From Acinetobacter silvestris (GTDB taxonomy: Bacteria > Pseudomonadota > Gammaproteobacteria > Pseudomonadales > Moraxellaceae), in assembly GCF_002135235.1 (NCBI RefSeq), contig NZ_NEGB01000005.1:124001-188000 (forward strand): a DNA stretch of 64,000 nt, read 5' to 3'. A program made the position numbers and the translations under genes. The notes under the pieces are model-generated. The model saw only the letters and a program-made list of their open reading frames with translations, was not told the origin of the DNA and ran no database searches. Positions 19,789-29,539 of the stretch are shown piece after piece (within the stretch, counting starts at the first letter, position 1; each line of letters begins with the position of its first letter).

Positions 19789-20658
19789 ATGGAACTACAA
19801 GGCATTTGCCATAAAATGCATGCAGGTTTAAAAAACCTTAGTGTAACTGATCAACAAACTCACAAGGCAAATGTTGAATATAAATTTATATTGGATCGCT
19901 CAGAAGTTGATCTACCCTTCAATTTAGGTCAAGAAATTGAAATTGAAGCGACAGGAAATATTTATTGTATTTCCTGCGGCACCAAAACGCCAAAATCTTA
20001 TTCTCAAGGTCATTGTTTCAAATGCATGAAAACTAAAGCGTCCTGCGATATGTGCATCATGAAACCGGAAACCTGTCACTATCATCTAGGGACTTGTCGT
20101 GAAGATAGTTTTGCTCACGAAGTGTGCTTTCAACCGCATATTGTCTATTTAGCCAATTCAAGCGCTTTAAAAGTTGGCATTACCCGCTTAGGACAAATGC
20201 CAACACGTTGGTTAGATCAAGGTGCAACACAAGCCCTACCCATAATGAAAGTCGGTTCACGTCGTTTATCTGGTCAACTTGAGGTTATGTTCGGCACACA
20301 AGTTGCAGATAAAACCGATTGGCGTAAATTGCTTAAAGGTGAAGCTGAACCCGTGAATCTAATTGAAATTCGTGATCAACTCATTGAAGATTTTGCACCA
20401 AAAATTCAAAGCATTCGGGATGAATTTAGCCAACATTTAGAATTTAATGAAACGGTTGAGTTACTGGAGACTGAATTACCACGTGAATTCGTTTATCCTG
20501 TCGATGAATATCCTGAAAAAATTAAATCACATAACTTGGATAAAACCCCAGTTATCCGTGGCAAATTACAAGGGATTAAAGGTCAATATTTAATTTTAGA
20601 TACCGGCGTGATTAATATTCGAAAATATACCGGCTATGAATTAAAAATTAGAATTTAA
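19789..20658 (+). CDS. DUF2797 protein with zinc-binding and GIY-YIG-like segments
   Basis: 289 residues, function unknown. The middle (about 64-110) holds paired Cys motifs: CISCG, CFKCMK, CDMC, then CHYHLGTC, suggesting one or two zinc sites. The next segment, VYLANSSALKVGITR followed by RWLDQGA (about 122-145), resembles the core of T5orf172/GIY-YIG-type domains, where a Tyr strand is followed by K(I/V)GIT and an Arg helix. Whether it is a nuclease is inference. Divergent from the DUF6231 gene and convergent with the AAA+ gene. Confidence 0.85.
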   Translation: MELQGICHKMHAGLKNLSVTDQQTHKANVEYKFILDRSEVDLPFNLGQEIEIEATGNIYCISCGTKTPKSYSQGHCFKCMKTKASCDMCIMKPETCHYHLGTCREDSFAHEVCFQPHIVYLANSSALKVGITRLGQMPTRWLDQGATQALPIMKVGSRRLSGQLEVMFGTQVADKTDWRKLLKGEAEPVNLIEIRDQLIEDFAPKIQSIRDEFSQHLEFNETVELLETELPREFVYPVDEYPEKIKSHNLDKTPVIRGKLQGIKGQYLILDTGVINIRKYTGYELKIRI

Positions 20659-20685
20659 TCTCAAATTTATACGCTCTCTAAAAAT

Positions 20686-20717
20686 AAAAGCCCATCAATT
20701 TATAATGATGGGCTTTT
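20686..20717 (+). terminator. Bidirectional terminator
   Basis: AAAAGCCCATCA and TGATGGGCTTTT form a 12-bp stem with an 8-nt loop between the convergent DUF2797 and AAA+ genes. T runs occur on both strands. Confidence 0.85.
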
Positions 20718-20754
20718 ATTTATCTAAGGCTTTATTTAATCAAAGTTAATTATA

Positions 20755-23124
20755 TTAAGCCTCATTCAACACGCCAATATCTAATGATTTTTCAAGATCA
20801 GACCGATTTAATTTAATCGACTCAATATCATCACCTGATTGCATCGCTCGACTTACCGCACGTCGTGTTGCACGAGTTACTAAAGAGTTCAAATCACGCC
20901 CAGAATATCCTTGACTATTTTCAGCAATTTCTTGAGCGACAGCATTGATATCAAAGTCAGTCGGTTTTTTCGCCAACATTCCTACTAAAATTTTTACTCG
21001 CGCGTCTAAATCTGGTAATCCAATTTCAATCTTTCGCTCCAATCTCGACATCAATGCACCATCAATATTTTCAGGATGGTTACTTGCAGCAAGTAGAAAA
21101 ACTTGGCCTTCTTTCGTTGCAACACCATCTAGCTCTTGAAGCATTTGCCCTACGATTTCTTGCGTAAAATTATCATTCTTACCACCTCGAGCACCTGCCA
21201 CAATATCAATTTCATCAATAAAAACAATACAAGGTGCTTGTGAACGTGCTTGCTCAAACAATTGCTTTACTTTACTACCAGATTGACCCGTAAAATTGGC
21301 TTTTAAATCTGAAGTAGCCGCGGCAATAAACGATAGGCCAGATTGACTTGCTAATACCCGAGCAATTTGCGTTTTACCTGTTCCCGGTGGGCCATATAGC
21401 AAGATTCCTTTCGGCGTTGAAATACCTAATTTTGCTAATTTCTCAGCATTTTTAAGCTCTTTGCCTAGATTTTGAAATTCCATTAGAGTCTCAGAGGGTA
21501 ATACCACATCATCCCAAGTCAAAGATCTCACTTGAGTAGAACCCTTTCCTCTAATTTTACGTACTTGTTCAATTAAATTTTCTGGTTTGAATTCTCGATT
21601 AATATTTTCAGCAACGATCGTGGCAACCAAAGTATGAATATCACGCCCTGACATGCCTGTAGTTTCTGTCACTAAGTCTTCAGTGACCTCTAGTGCAATT
21701 TCTGCTTCTTTAAACTCATTTTCGAGTATACGCTTACGTGCTTGATCATTAGGTAAGCCAATTTCTACACTTGCGGTAAAGCGAGATAAGATTGCATTAT
21801 CAATAATATCGTGACGATTGGTTGCTGCAATGACTAAAACTTTCCCAGATGCTTGATTAAACCCATCCCATTCGGATAAAAAGGTTTGTACTAACTCATT
21901 ACCAAAGGCATCATTATCTGTACCACCACGTTTTGCAAATGCACTTTCACATTCATCAACAAATAACAAAGTCGGTGCATTTTCACGACAACGCTCCCAC
22001 AGCTCTTTGACTTTCGGAGCAGTCTGACCAATATACCCTGCCTTTAAATCAGAAATATTTACCGCTTCAAAGTGACAATTTGCATGTTTAGCCAGTTTAC
22101 GTGCAATTAATGTTTTACCTGTACCCGGAGGACCATATAACAAAATACCTTTAGGCGATGGCTTGCGCCCTGAGACAAACAGATCAACTAATTTTAAAAC
22201 ACGATCAAGTGTTTCTTCTTCTATCGCAACATCTGACCAATTTTGCGTAACATCACTTAATGTTTTAAAGCGCTGTTCAAGTGATGCAATATACTCATAC
22301 GCCCTAACCCATGCTTCAGCATGCTCAGAAAAAACTTGAACTGCCGAAATATCTTGAGAAAATTCAGGAACTAAATCAAGTGCGATTTGTTTGTAAATCG
22401 GCCAATTCCATGCTTCTGTATTGGCGTTAATATCAATAAACTGAGCTGGTTGTCCATCTTTAGGCATCAGTAAAATTGCAAATTCATTGTCGGCTTGATT
22501 TAAACCATGGAAAACTACAAAATCCGCACCAAAAACTTTGCCTGATTTGTCACTAATACGCCAATTTTTTGAAATATTTTTCTCAGAAGCAGGGGCGCAA
22601 ATAGCTTTATACGGATATCCTTTTTCACTACTTTCTTTGTCCCCAAAATGCATATAGCTAAGTTTGCACTGTCCCAATAAATGGATGCTTTCAACTTCAC
22701 TTTTACTTTTTCGATCACCTTCTTTTTGCATCCCCTTTCTTACTAAAAACACATAGACAGTAATCGCTAAAATATAGCTCAAAAAACTACCAATTAGTGC
22801 TTTTGCAAAAAATGGAATAAGCAAAAAAATACAGCCCCACAAAAGAGCCAAAATGATTCCATTTTGGCTTAGTGGCTTTAAAGTTAAAGCATTTAATAGA
22901 CTATCTTTACGTGCTTTTTCGCGAACAGCATTTGCTTTTATAGCCGTATAATTCTGTAGAATTAGTTCTGCCTTATGCGCAGCAGCTTCCACGGCAGGAT
23001 AATACTCAAAAGTTTCAGCTTTAATTTTCTGTAAACTTTCTCTAGCTTCGCTAAGCTCACTCTTGGCTTGATTAAGCTGTTGTCCTAAATAGCTTTCCTG
23101 TTCAGCAGATGAATTATTATCCAT
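20755..23124 (-). CDS. Membrane-anchored tandem AAA+ ATPase (Cdc48-like)
   Basis: 789 residues. The N-terminus (about 5-75) is a charged helical or coiled-coil stretch, then two hydrophobic segments (about 88-130) anchor it in the membrane. A globular part of unknown type follows, then two AAA modules. Walker A motifs are GPPGTGKTLIARKLA (about 327) and GPPGTGKTQIARVLA (about 574). Walker B motifs are LLFVDECESAF and IVFIDEIDIVAG; both retain Asp-Glu. Arg-finger regions (ILSRF, LMSRLER) are present. No protease domain is fused, unlike FtsH. Its order resembles archaeal VAT/Cdc48 unfoldases. Target and partners unknown. Confidence 0.88.
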   Translation of the reverse strand: MDNNSSAEQESYLGQQLNQAKSELSEARESLQKIKAETFEYYPAVEAAAHKAELILQNYTAIKANAVREKARKDSLLNALTLKPLSQNGIILALLWGCIFLLIPFFAKALIGSFLSYILAITVYVFLVRKGMQKEGDRKSKSEVESIHLLGQCKLSYMHFGDKESSEKGYPYKAICAPASEKNISKNWRISDKSGKVFGADFVVFHGLNQADNEFAILLMPKDGQPAQFIDINANTEAWNWPIYKQIALDLVPEFSQDISAVQVFSEHAEAWVRAYEYIASLEQRFKTLSDVTQNWSDVAIEEETLDRVLKLVDLFVSGRKPSPKGILLYGPPGTGKTLIARKLAKHANCHFEAVNISDLKAGYIGQTAPKVKELWERCRENAPTLLFVDECESAFAKRGGTDNDAFGNELVQTFLSEWDGFNQASGKVLVIAATNRHDIIDNAILSRFTASVEIGLPNDQARKRILENEFKEAEIALEVTEDLVTETTGMSGRDIHTLVATIVAENINREFKPENLIEQVRKIRGKGSTQVRSLTWDDVVLPSETLMEFQNLGKELKNAEKLAKLGISTPKGILLYGPPGTGKTQIARVLASQSGLSFIAAATSDLKANFTGQSGSKVKQLFEQARSQAPCIVFIDEIDIVAGARGGKNDNFTQEIVGQMLQELDGVATKEGQVFLLAASNHPENIDGALMSRLERKIEIGLPDLDARVKILVGMLAKKPTDFDINAVAQEIAENSQGYSGRDLNSLVTRATRRAVSRAMQSGDDIESIKLNRSDLEKSLDIGVLNEA

Positions 23125-23711
23125 AAGAGGTTTTTCTCATAAAGTTTCTTATTCCTCCATTATGCATAAAATAACTTTTTTTACATTATTCATTTAATTT
23201 GATCACACTTTTTCTTTAAAAAAATCAGATATCTATAAATATAGCTAATTATTAAGTTTATATTTCAATATCATAAAAAGCCTTTTACGCTGCTGAATAC
23301 CCCTAATCAATACATTTTTACGTCTTCAGATCAGTTGAATATACGGTATTCACCAAATTCAGTGATACGTTTGCGATACCTGTACCTAAGATATAAATGG
23401 CTTTACAACCGATTCATTTTTAGATCATGCTGCAAAAAATTGACTATACTGATAATTTATAATAGTTTTTCTACTTAAAAATTTATCCAAAGCTTAGAGC
23501 TAAAAATACTTATTGTGTCACACTCTCTTCACCATAGTCACTTTATTAATTAAGGCTTAAATATAGCTTTAATCAACTCTAGTACTCTGTATTTTAGGTA
23601 AAATAAATTTAAATTCATTAACCGATATACCTCAAAGTAATTAAATATATTTTCAAAACAGAAATTCATTGACATATTTGCTATAATCTGCACAGCCTAA
23701 TTATTCTTTCC
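23125..23711. other. AT-rich intergenic region
   Basis: About 590 bp between the divergent AAA+ and TetR genes. I see no intact gene or RNA gene. A 27-codon open stretch on the minus strand near 23310-23410 looks faintly coding but has no start or RBS. The right end holds a likely promoter for the TetR gene. Confidence 0.4.
23679..23687 (+). promoter_or_regulatory. Extended -10 promoter of the TetR gene
   Basis: TGCTATAAT matches the extended -10 consensus (TGnTATAAT) 36 bp before the ATG. The upstream TTGACA at 23669 is only 7 bp away, too close to act as its -35. Confidence 0.45.
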
Positions 23712-23723
23712 TTGTATTGTTCT

Positions 23724-24377
23724 ATGCATAAACATTTAGCTGAATTTGAAGCTTCTGGTTGCGATCAACCACAAACTCGTAGAGGTCATGAACGACGTCT
23801 TGCGCTTTTATTCAGTGCGAATGATTTATTTTTGGAACGAGGTTTTGATGCGGTTTCATTAGATGATATCGTTAATCACGCTGGCGGCTCAAAAGCTTCC
23901 ATTTATAAATACTTTGGGAATAAAGATGGTCTCTTCACTGCAATTTGTGATTATCGGCGTGAACAGTTTTTCAAAGATATTTGTGTACCCTTTAATTTTA
24001 CGACAGATGATCTGCGCTCTTATTTAATTCAAACACTCATGAGTTTTAAGCAACATCTGATCATTCCAGAAAATGCAGCATTCCTTCGTTTAATTTTAGA
24101 ACAAGCCCAACGCAATCCAGCACTTGCTCACTATATTAATGAACAAGGTCCAAGACATATTCAATTGGCAATTGCTTGTGCACTCACCAAAGCGGATGAG
24201 CTTGGTATTATTGAATGCAAACAGCCTATTTACTCCGCTCAGCTATATTTCGGAATTATCCGTAATATTGAATGGTGTGTCCTCATGAATATTCACATCC
24301 AGAAAGATGATCAAGAAACAATCGAATACATCAGTTTTTGCGTTGATCGCTTCTTAGCCGGTCATCAAAGAAGCTAG
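23724..24377 (+). CDS. TetR/AcrR-family transcriptional regulator
   Basis: 217 residues from the ATG at 23724; a TTG 12 bp upstream is less likely. The DNA-binding HTH spans about 25-65 (LFLERGFDAVSLDDIVNHAGGSKASIYKYFG). The C-terminal ligand-binding domain resembles the AefR-like group. There is no strong RBS and the predicted leader is short. It is 117 bp upstream of argF on the same strand, but nothing shows that it controls argF. Confidence 0.9.
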   Translation: MHKHLAEFEASGCDQPQTRRGHERRLALLFSANDLFLERGFDAVSLDDIVNHAGGSKASIYKYFGNKDGLFTAICDYRREQFFKDICVPFNFTTDDLRSYLIQTLMSFKQHLIIPENAAFLRLILEQAQRNPALAHYINEQGPRHIQLAIACALTKADELGIIECKQPIYSAQLYFGIIRNIEWCVLMNIHIQKDDQETIEYISFCVDRFLAGHQRS

Positions 24378-24494
24378 TTTTTTTGCAATTCTGTTGTCTT
24401 ATAGTATATTACTTGAATCTTTTTTACTTTCTACCAACCAACAATACATTGTGGGTCAATTTTTTATTGGCTAAACAATGATTGTGGAGTGACC

Positions 24495-25415
24495 ATGGCT
24501 CTACGACATTTTCTAACTTTACGTGACCTATCCACCGCTGAGCTGAACCGCATTATTGATCGTGCGCAAGAGCTTAAGCTTAAGCAACATAACAATGAAG
24601 TGTTTCAACCCTTTGTTGGCAAAGTAATGGGGATGATTTTTGAAAAGTCGAGCACACGTACCCGTGTGTCTTTTGAAGCTGGTATGAGCCAATTTGGTGG
24701 TAGTGCTATTTTTCTTTCTTCACGTGATACTCAATTAGGTCGTGGCGAACCTATTGAAGATGCTGCACGCGTCATTTCCAGTATGCTTGATATCGTAATG
24801 ATTCGTACTTTTGGTCATGACATCGTCACGCGTTTTGCTGAATATTCAAAAGTTCCAGTGATCAATGCATTGACTGATGATCACCACCCTTGTCAACTTC
24901 TTGCCGATGTGCAAACTTTTGTCGAATATCGTGGCTCGATCCAAGGTAAAACCGTAGCTTGGATTGGGGATGGCAACAATATGTGTAATTCATATATTGA
25001 AGCCGCACACATGTGGGGATTCAAATTAAAAATCGCATCACCTAAAGGTTATGAACCAAAACCAGAATTTTTATCTGAATATGCACATTGTGTAGATCTT
25101 GTTGATTCTGCTGAAGATGCCGCTGTGAATGCTGACTTAATCGTAACTGATGTTTGGGCAAGTATGGGACAGGAAGAAGAACAAAAAATTCGTGAAAAAG
25201 CTTTTGCTGCTTACCAAGTTAATGAACAATTGATGAGTTTAGCTCATCCTGATTGTTTATTTATGCATTGCTTACCTGCACACCGTGGTGAAGAAATTTC
25301 AGAAAATATGCTAGAGCATAAAAATGCAGTCGTTTGGGCGGAAGCTGAAAATCGCTTACATGCGCAAAAAGCTTTAGTTGAGTTTCTAATCAATGAAAAT
25401 TTAAAGAAAAATTAA
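24495..25415 (+). CDS. argF: Ornithine carbamoyltransferase
   Basis: Makes citrulline from ornithine and carbamoyl phosphate in arginine synthesis. 306 residues from the ATG with GGAG 5 nt upstream. Carbamoyl-phosphate motif KSSTRTR (about 50), HPCQ (about 130) and the ornithine-site motif [11 protein letters not shown] (about 263) are intact. The length and the lack of arginine-deiminase neighbours favour the anabolic enzyme. argC is in the same window but separate. Confidence 0.97.
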   Translation: MALRHFLTLRDLSTAELNRIIDRAQELKLKQHNNEVFQPFVGKVMGMIFEKSSTRTRVSFEAGMSQFGGSAIFLSSRDTQLGRGEPIEDAARVISSMLDIVMIRTFGHDIVTRFAEYSKVPVINALTDDHHPCQLLADVQTFVEYRGSIQGKTVAWIGDGNNMCNSYIEAAHMWGFKLKIASPKGYEPKPEFLSEYAHCVDLVDSAEDAAVNADLIVTDVWASMGQEEEQKIREKAFAAYQVNEQLMSLAHPDCLFMHCLPAHRGEEISENMLEHKNAVVWAEAENRLHAQKALVEFLINENLKKN

Positions 25416-25430
25416 TTTTATCAGTTAAAT

Positions 25431-25461
25431 AAAAGGCTTTGTAAATCAAAGCCTTTTTTAT
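25431..25461 (+). terminator. argF terminator
   Basis: AAAAGGCTTT and AAAGCCTTTT pair with a 7-nt loop and a T run, 15 bp after argF. Confidence 0.85.
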
Positions 25462-25551
25462 TTTTATGCATTATGTATGCTTAAAGTAGATATCACTCAA
25501 TCATATAAAATCTCAAACAAATACTTTAACAGAATTCAATAACATTTTAAT

Positions 25552-25920
25552 TTAACGTATCAAACCATGTGGTTGTAAAATAATTAGTGCCGCACCAATT
25601 AATACCACAGCCCCACCCATCAGATCCCATCGCGTTAAAGATACCTGATCAACAAACTTTAACCACATTAAAGCAGTGAAAATATAAATTCCGCCATAAG
25701 CCGCATAAATCCGACCGGAAGCCGCAGGATGTAATGTCAACAACCATACAAATACCGCTAAACTTAATACCGTTGGCACCCATAACCACTGGGATTTCCC
25801 TTGATTCAAAATTAAATAAGGGAAATAACAGCCTAGAATTTCTGCAACTGCAGTGATTAAAAATAAAAAAAACGTTGTTACTACTTTGGTAATTTGAATA
25901 TCCATCATCTTCTCAAACAT
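25552..25920 (-). CDS. ynfA: YnfA/UPF0060 membrane protein
   Basis: Small four-helix inner-membrane protein of the UPF0060 family, related to small multidrug-resistance-type exporters. 122 residues as read, against about 108 in E. coli, so the start may be at one of the tandem ATG codons at 25903-25908. The conserved core is [24 protein letters not shown] (shown to the family's usual pattern), then [11 protein letters not shown]. Transport function is inferred from the family only. Confidence 0.9.
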   Translation of the reverse strand: MFEKMMDIQITKVVTTFFLFLITAVAEILGCYFPYLILNQGKSQWLWVPTVLSLAVFVWLLTLHPAASGRIYAAYGGIYIFTALMWLKFVDQVSLTRWDLMGGAVVLIGAALIILQPHGLIR

Positions 25921-25942
25921 TCAGTTCAAATTAAGCCTCAAT

Positions 25943-25974
25943 AAAAATAACCCGTGAATTCACGGGTTATTTTT
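25943..25974 (-). terminator. clpA terminator
   Basis: AATAACCCGTG and CACGGGTTATT form a perfect stem around AATT, with A/T tracts on both sides, 16 bp beyond the clpA stop and before ynfA. Confidence 0.88.
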
Positions 25975-25989
25975 ATTTAAATTAATGCG

Positions 25990-28266
25990 TTATGCAGGCT
26001 CTGCCGTTTCATCTTCAAAAACTTCTAATTTCAAACCAACGGCTTTACCATTTTCTTTTTGTACAGAAACAGCAACATTACCACCATGATCTGCCAACTC
26101 ACCGAATAAAATCATTTCTGCAAGTGGTTTCTTCAAATGATCTTGAATCAAACGTTGCATTGGACGAGCGCCCATTAAACGGTCATAACCTTGCTCGCAC
26201 ATCCAATCACGCGCACTTTGATCCACTTCGAGCACAACTTTTTTATCATCCAATTGCGCTTGTAATTCAGTTAAGAATTTATCAACCACCGACTCGATTA
26301 CAGTCGTTGGTAAAGCTTTAAATTGAATCACACCATCCAAACGATTACGGAACTCTGGAGAAAATGCTCGCTTCATCGCCTCCTGATTATCATTACTATT
26401 GTCTTGCTCAGTAAAACCAATACTGGTACGAGAAATACTTTCTGCACCAATATTGGTTGTCAAAACAATGATGACATTGCGGAAATCTGATTTACGACCA
26501 TTATTGTCAGTTAATGCACCATGATCCATCACTTGCAATAACAAGTTGAAAACATCTGGATGTGCTTTTTCAATTTCATCCAATAATAAGACACAATGTG
26601 GATTTTTGTGAATTGCATCCGTGAGCAAACCACCTTGATCATAGCCAACATAACCTGGAGGTGCGCCAATTAAGCGAGAAACTGCATGACGTTCCATATA
26701 TTCAGACATATCGAAACGCACCAACTCCACACCCAACAATTTAGCCAATTGCTTGGTCACTTCAGTTTTACCAACACCAGTAGGACCCGCAAAGACAAAA
26801 CTACCGACCGGTTTATCTGGAGATTTCAAACCAGCACGAGATAACTTAATTGCTGAAGAAAGCGCACCAATGGCCTCATCCTGCCCAAAGACCACACGTT
26901 TTAAATCACGTTCAAGATTTTCAAGTACAGATTTATCATCTTTTGACACAGTTTTCGGTGGAATACGTGCAATTTTTGAAATAATATCTTCAATATTTTC
27001 AATCGTAATGACCGTATTATCTTGTTCCGCTTTTAAACGGCGTTGAGCACCGGCTTCATCAATAACATCAATGGCTTTATCTGGTAAAAAGCGATCATTA
27101 ATAAATTTAGCAGACAACTCTACCGCTGAAACCAATGCGTTATCATCATATTGAACATGATGAAATTCTTCAAATTTACTTTTTAGTCCACGTAAAATAT
27201 CAATCGTTTCAGAAATTGATGGTTCATTGACATCAATTTTTTGGAAACGACGAGACAATGCATGATCCTTTTCAAAGACTTGACGATATTCTTGGAACGT
27301 TGTTGAACCAATGCAACGTAAAGAACCATTGGCTAAAGCTGGCTTAATTAAATTCGATGCATCCATGGTACTACCCATACTTGAGCCAGCACCAATAATC
27401 ATGTGAATTTCATCAATAAATAAAATTGCTTCAGGTTTCTTTTTCAAGGCATTTAACAATTGTTTTAAACGCTTTTCAAAATCACCCCGATATTTTGTTC
27501 CTGCAACCAAGGCACCAATATCAAGACTAAATACCTCTGCATTCGCCAATGGCTTAGGTGCTCGTCCATTCACGATTAACCATGCCAAACCTTCTGCAAT
27601 TGAAGTTTTACCGACACCCGGATCACCTACAAGCAAAGGATTGTTTTTACGACGACGACACAAAATTTGTGCTGTACGTTCAATTTCTTTCTCACGACCA
27701 ATTAACGGATCAGTTTTTCCTTTTTGTGCTTCGACGTTGAGGTTAAGGGTATACAACTCAAGTGGCCCAGCATTAGCTGAAGAACTTGATTCACCATCTA
27801 AATCTTCAACTTCTTCTTCAACTTGAATTTCTTCTTTACGTCCACCGTGTGATAAATACTGCGTCAAAGTTAAACGATTAATTTGATGGCGTTTTAGTAA
27901 GTAGACGGCGAATGAATCACGTTCCGAATACATCGCAACCAGTACATCCGCCCCCTCAACGGTACGATCACCACCACTGGATTGCACATGAAAAATTGCA
28001 CGTTGTAAAATTCGATCAAAGCTTTCAGTTGGATGTGGCGCTTGGTCACTATTTTCACCAAGTTTAGGGGTATGTTGTTCTACGTATTCTTCTAATTCTT
28101 TACGCAAACCGATAATTTCTGCACCACAAGCTTTCAGTGCATTTACAGCAGAGTCATTATCGAGTAATGCCAATAGCAAATGTTCGACCGTAAGAAACTC
28201 ATGTCTCTTTTGACGAGCCATGCTAACAGCCAAACGTAAAGAAACTTCTAATTGACGACTGAGCAT
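25990..28266 (-). CDS. clpA: ATP-dependent Clp protease ATPase ClpA
   Basis: Hexameric AAA+ unfoldase that feeds ClpP. 758 residues, equal to the E. coli protein. Clp-N repeats (about 1-140), Walker A GDPGVGKTSIAEG (about 212), second Walker A GPTGVGKTEVTKQ (about 493), and a C-terminal D2-small domain. It has the short ClpA linker without the ClpB middle coiled coil. AAGGGGATCTC before the ATG is a strong RBS. It follows clpS by 9 nt, as a clpS-clpA operon. Confidence 0.98.
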   Translation of the reverse strand: MLSRQLEVSLRLAVSMARQKRHEFLTVEHLLLALLDNDSAVNALKACGAEIIGLRKELEEYVEQHTPKLGENSDQAPHPTESFDRILQRAIFHVQSSGGDRTVEGADVLVAMYSERDSFAVYLLKRHQINRLTLTQYLSHGGRKEEIQVEEEVEDLDGESSSSANAGPLELYTLNLNVEAQKGKTDPLIGREKEIERTAQILCRRRKNNPLLVGDPGVGKTSIAEGLAWLIVNGRAPKPLANAEVFSLDIGALVAGTKYRGDFEKRLKQLLNALKKKPEAILFIDEIHMIIGAGSSMGSTMDASNLIKPALANGSLRCIGSTTFQEYRQVFEKDHALSRRFQKIDVNEPSISETIDILRGLKSKFEEFHHVQYDDNALVSAVELSAKFINDRFLPDKAIDVIDEAGAQRRLKAEQDNTVITIENIEDIISKIARIPPKTVSKDDKSVLENLERDLKRVVFGQDEAIGALSSAIKLSRAGLKSPDKPVGSFVFAGPTGVGKTEVTKQLAKLLGVELVRFDMSEYMERHAVSRLIGAPPGYVGYDQGGLLTDAIHKNPHCVLLLDEIEKAHPDVFNLLLQVMDHGALTDNNGRKSDFRNVIIVLTTNIGAESISRTSIGFTEQDNSNDNQEAMKRAFSPEFRNRLDGVIQFKALPTTVIESVVDKFLTELQAQLDDKKVVLEVDQSARDWMCEQGYDRLMGARPMQRLIQDHLKKPLAEMILFGELADHGGNVAVSVQKENGKAVGLKLEVFEDETAEPA

Positions 28267-28275
28267 GAGATCCCC

Positions 28276-28710
28276 TTATTCTTGTGGCTCAATCTGACAA
28301 AGTAATGGATGACCTTGAGATCGAGCATAGTTGTTTACTAGGTTTGCTTTTGTTTCCGCAATGTCTCGCGGATAAACAGCTGCAACACCTTTGCCTTCAT
28401 AATGTACTGTTAACATTACTTGAGTAGCTTGGTCAAGATTCAAAGCAAAGTATTGTTGTAAAATTTCAATAACAAAGTCCATTGGCGTGTAATCATCGTT
28501 CATTAAAACGACCGCATACAGTGGTGGACGCTTAAATTCAGGCGGTGCGGTTTGTACTGCAACATCACCTTCCTTTTCTTCCTGATGATCTGAATCACTC
28601 AGCCGAGGACTCAAATGCCAATCCACATAACCAGTATGATTAAAAGAGGCTTTTACTTCAGATAAACTGATTTGACGTTTGTAACTGCACATATATTTAA
28701 AATTCACCAC
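28276..28710 (-). CDS. clpS: ClpA adaptor ClpS
   Basis: Adaptor that delivers N-degron substrates to ClpAP. 144 residues as read, longer than the usual 105 or so because of an N-terminal extension. The core has VVLMNDDYTPMDFVIEIL, VHYEGKGVAAVYPRDIAETK, and the hydrophobic pocket for N-terminal residues. The start is uncertain: the GTG at 28710 lies directly after the preceding gene's stop, and the ATG at 28692 has no clear RBS. Cotranscribed with clpA. Confidence 0.95.
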   Translation of the reverse strand: MVNFKYMCSYKRQISLSEVKASFNHTGYVDWHLSPRLSDSDHQEEKEGDVAVQTAPPEFKRPPLYAVVLMNDDYTPMDFVIEILQQYFALNLDQATQVMLTVHYEGKGVAAVYPRDIAETKANLVNNYARSQGHPLLCQIEPQE

Positions 28711-29466
28711 TTATTGAGCATTCGCTTCTGCTTGCGGAACTTCCGCAGCTGAAGCAGCTGAGCTTTCTATAGGTTTTCCACGCGACCAACTAAAGCGTTT
28801 AATTACTGGTGTTGCTCCGTTTAAGCGCACTTCGATAAATTGAGGATTAAAACCTTTCGGCATAGTCCAACGACCCGTTAAACGCTCAAAAGCTGCAAAA
28901 TTAAAATTACTATCTTCCATTGGAACAACTAAAACTTCTGTTCCACTAATTAAGCGTAACTCTGCACTTCCTGAAGCCTGTCGATTATTTGGGCTCACTT
29001 GCACCAAATCAATTTGGTATTCATAAGCATTTTCAGGCAAGCTTTTAACTGCTATGTTTTGCACCGTCAAACTCATACCACCACGTTGCTTTAGCACTTC
29101 ACGATAAATCGCACTCATACCATCTACTTGGGCTTTTTCAGCATTTGCCAAGTTAAGGGCCTGAAATAAATCATTTGAATTACTAACAGCAACATCACGC
29201 TCTTGCACTGCTGCATTCAGATTTTTATTGAGCGTGCTGAGGGTTACCTTTTGCTTCTCAACCACATCGACCAATTGTTTTGCATCAGCATCATAACCGA
29301 CCACTGTTAAACCTTGACGATGCCCCACGGTGTATCCCAATAATATACTGCCTGCACAAAGCACCACCCCACCAATAATGAGCGGCATACTTCCTTTCAT
29401 CAAAGATTTTTTTGGCGTCTGAATTTGTTGTGACGTAGTATCTATTTCTGTGTTCTGCATCGTCAT
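28711..29466 (-). CDS. DUF6776-like membrane-anchored protein
   Basis: 251 residues. One transmembrane helix (about 27-50, PLIIGGVVLCAGSILLGYTVG), then a coiled coil (about 65-120), then a beta-rich periplasmic domain (SLTVQNIAVKS ... WTMPKGFNPQFIEVRL). The topology is short cytoplasmic N-terminus, periplasmic remainder. Function unknown. The stop codon abuts the clpS start, so the two may be coupled. I recall this arrangement as DUF6776 in Acinetobacter and relatives. Confidence 0.75.
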   Translation of the reverse strand: MTMQNTEIDTTSQQIQTPKKSLMKGSMPLIIGGVVLCAGSILLGYTVGHRQGLTVVGYDADAKQLVDVVEKQKVTLSTLNKNLNAAVQERDVAVSNSNDLFQALNLANAEKAQVDGMSAIYREVLKQRGGMSLTVQNIAVKSLPENAYEYQIDLVQVSPNNRQASGSAELRLISGTEVLVVPMEDSNFNFAAFERLTGRWTMPKGFNPQFIEVRLNGATPVIKRFSWSRGKPIESSAASAAEVPQAEANAQ

Positions 29467-29539
29467 CTCTGATCATGGATAGAGTCAAAACACACATTTA
29501 ACGCGAATGTGAAATGTGTGTGAAGTTTAAAAACGTTTT

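Noticed and set aside
23310-23410. A 27-codon coding-like stretch on the minus strand in the AAA+/TetR gap
   Set aside because: It has no start codon or RBS, is bounded by stops and matches no family I know.
23669-23687. TTGACA and TATAAT as a -35/-10 promoter pair
   Set aside because: The spacer is only 7 bp. The -10 alone fits the extended type.
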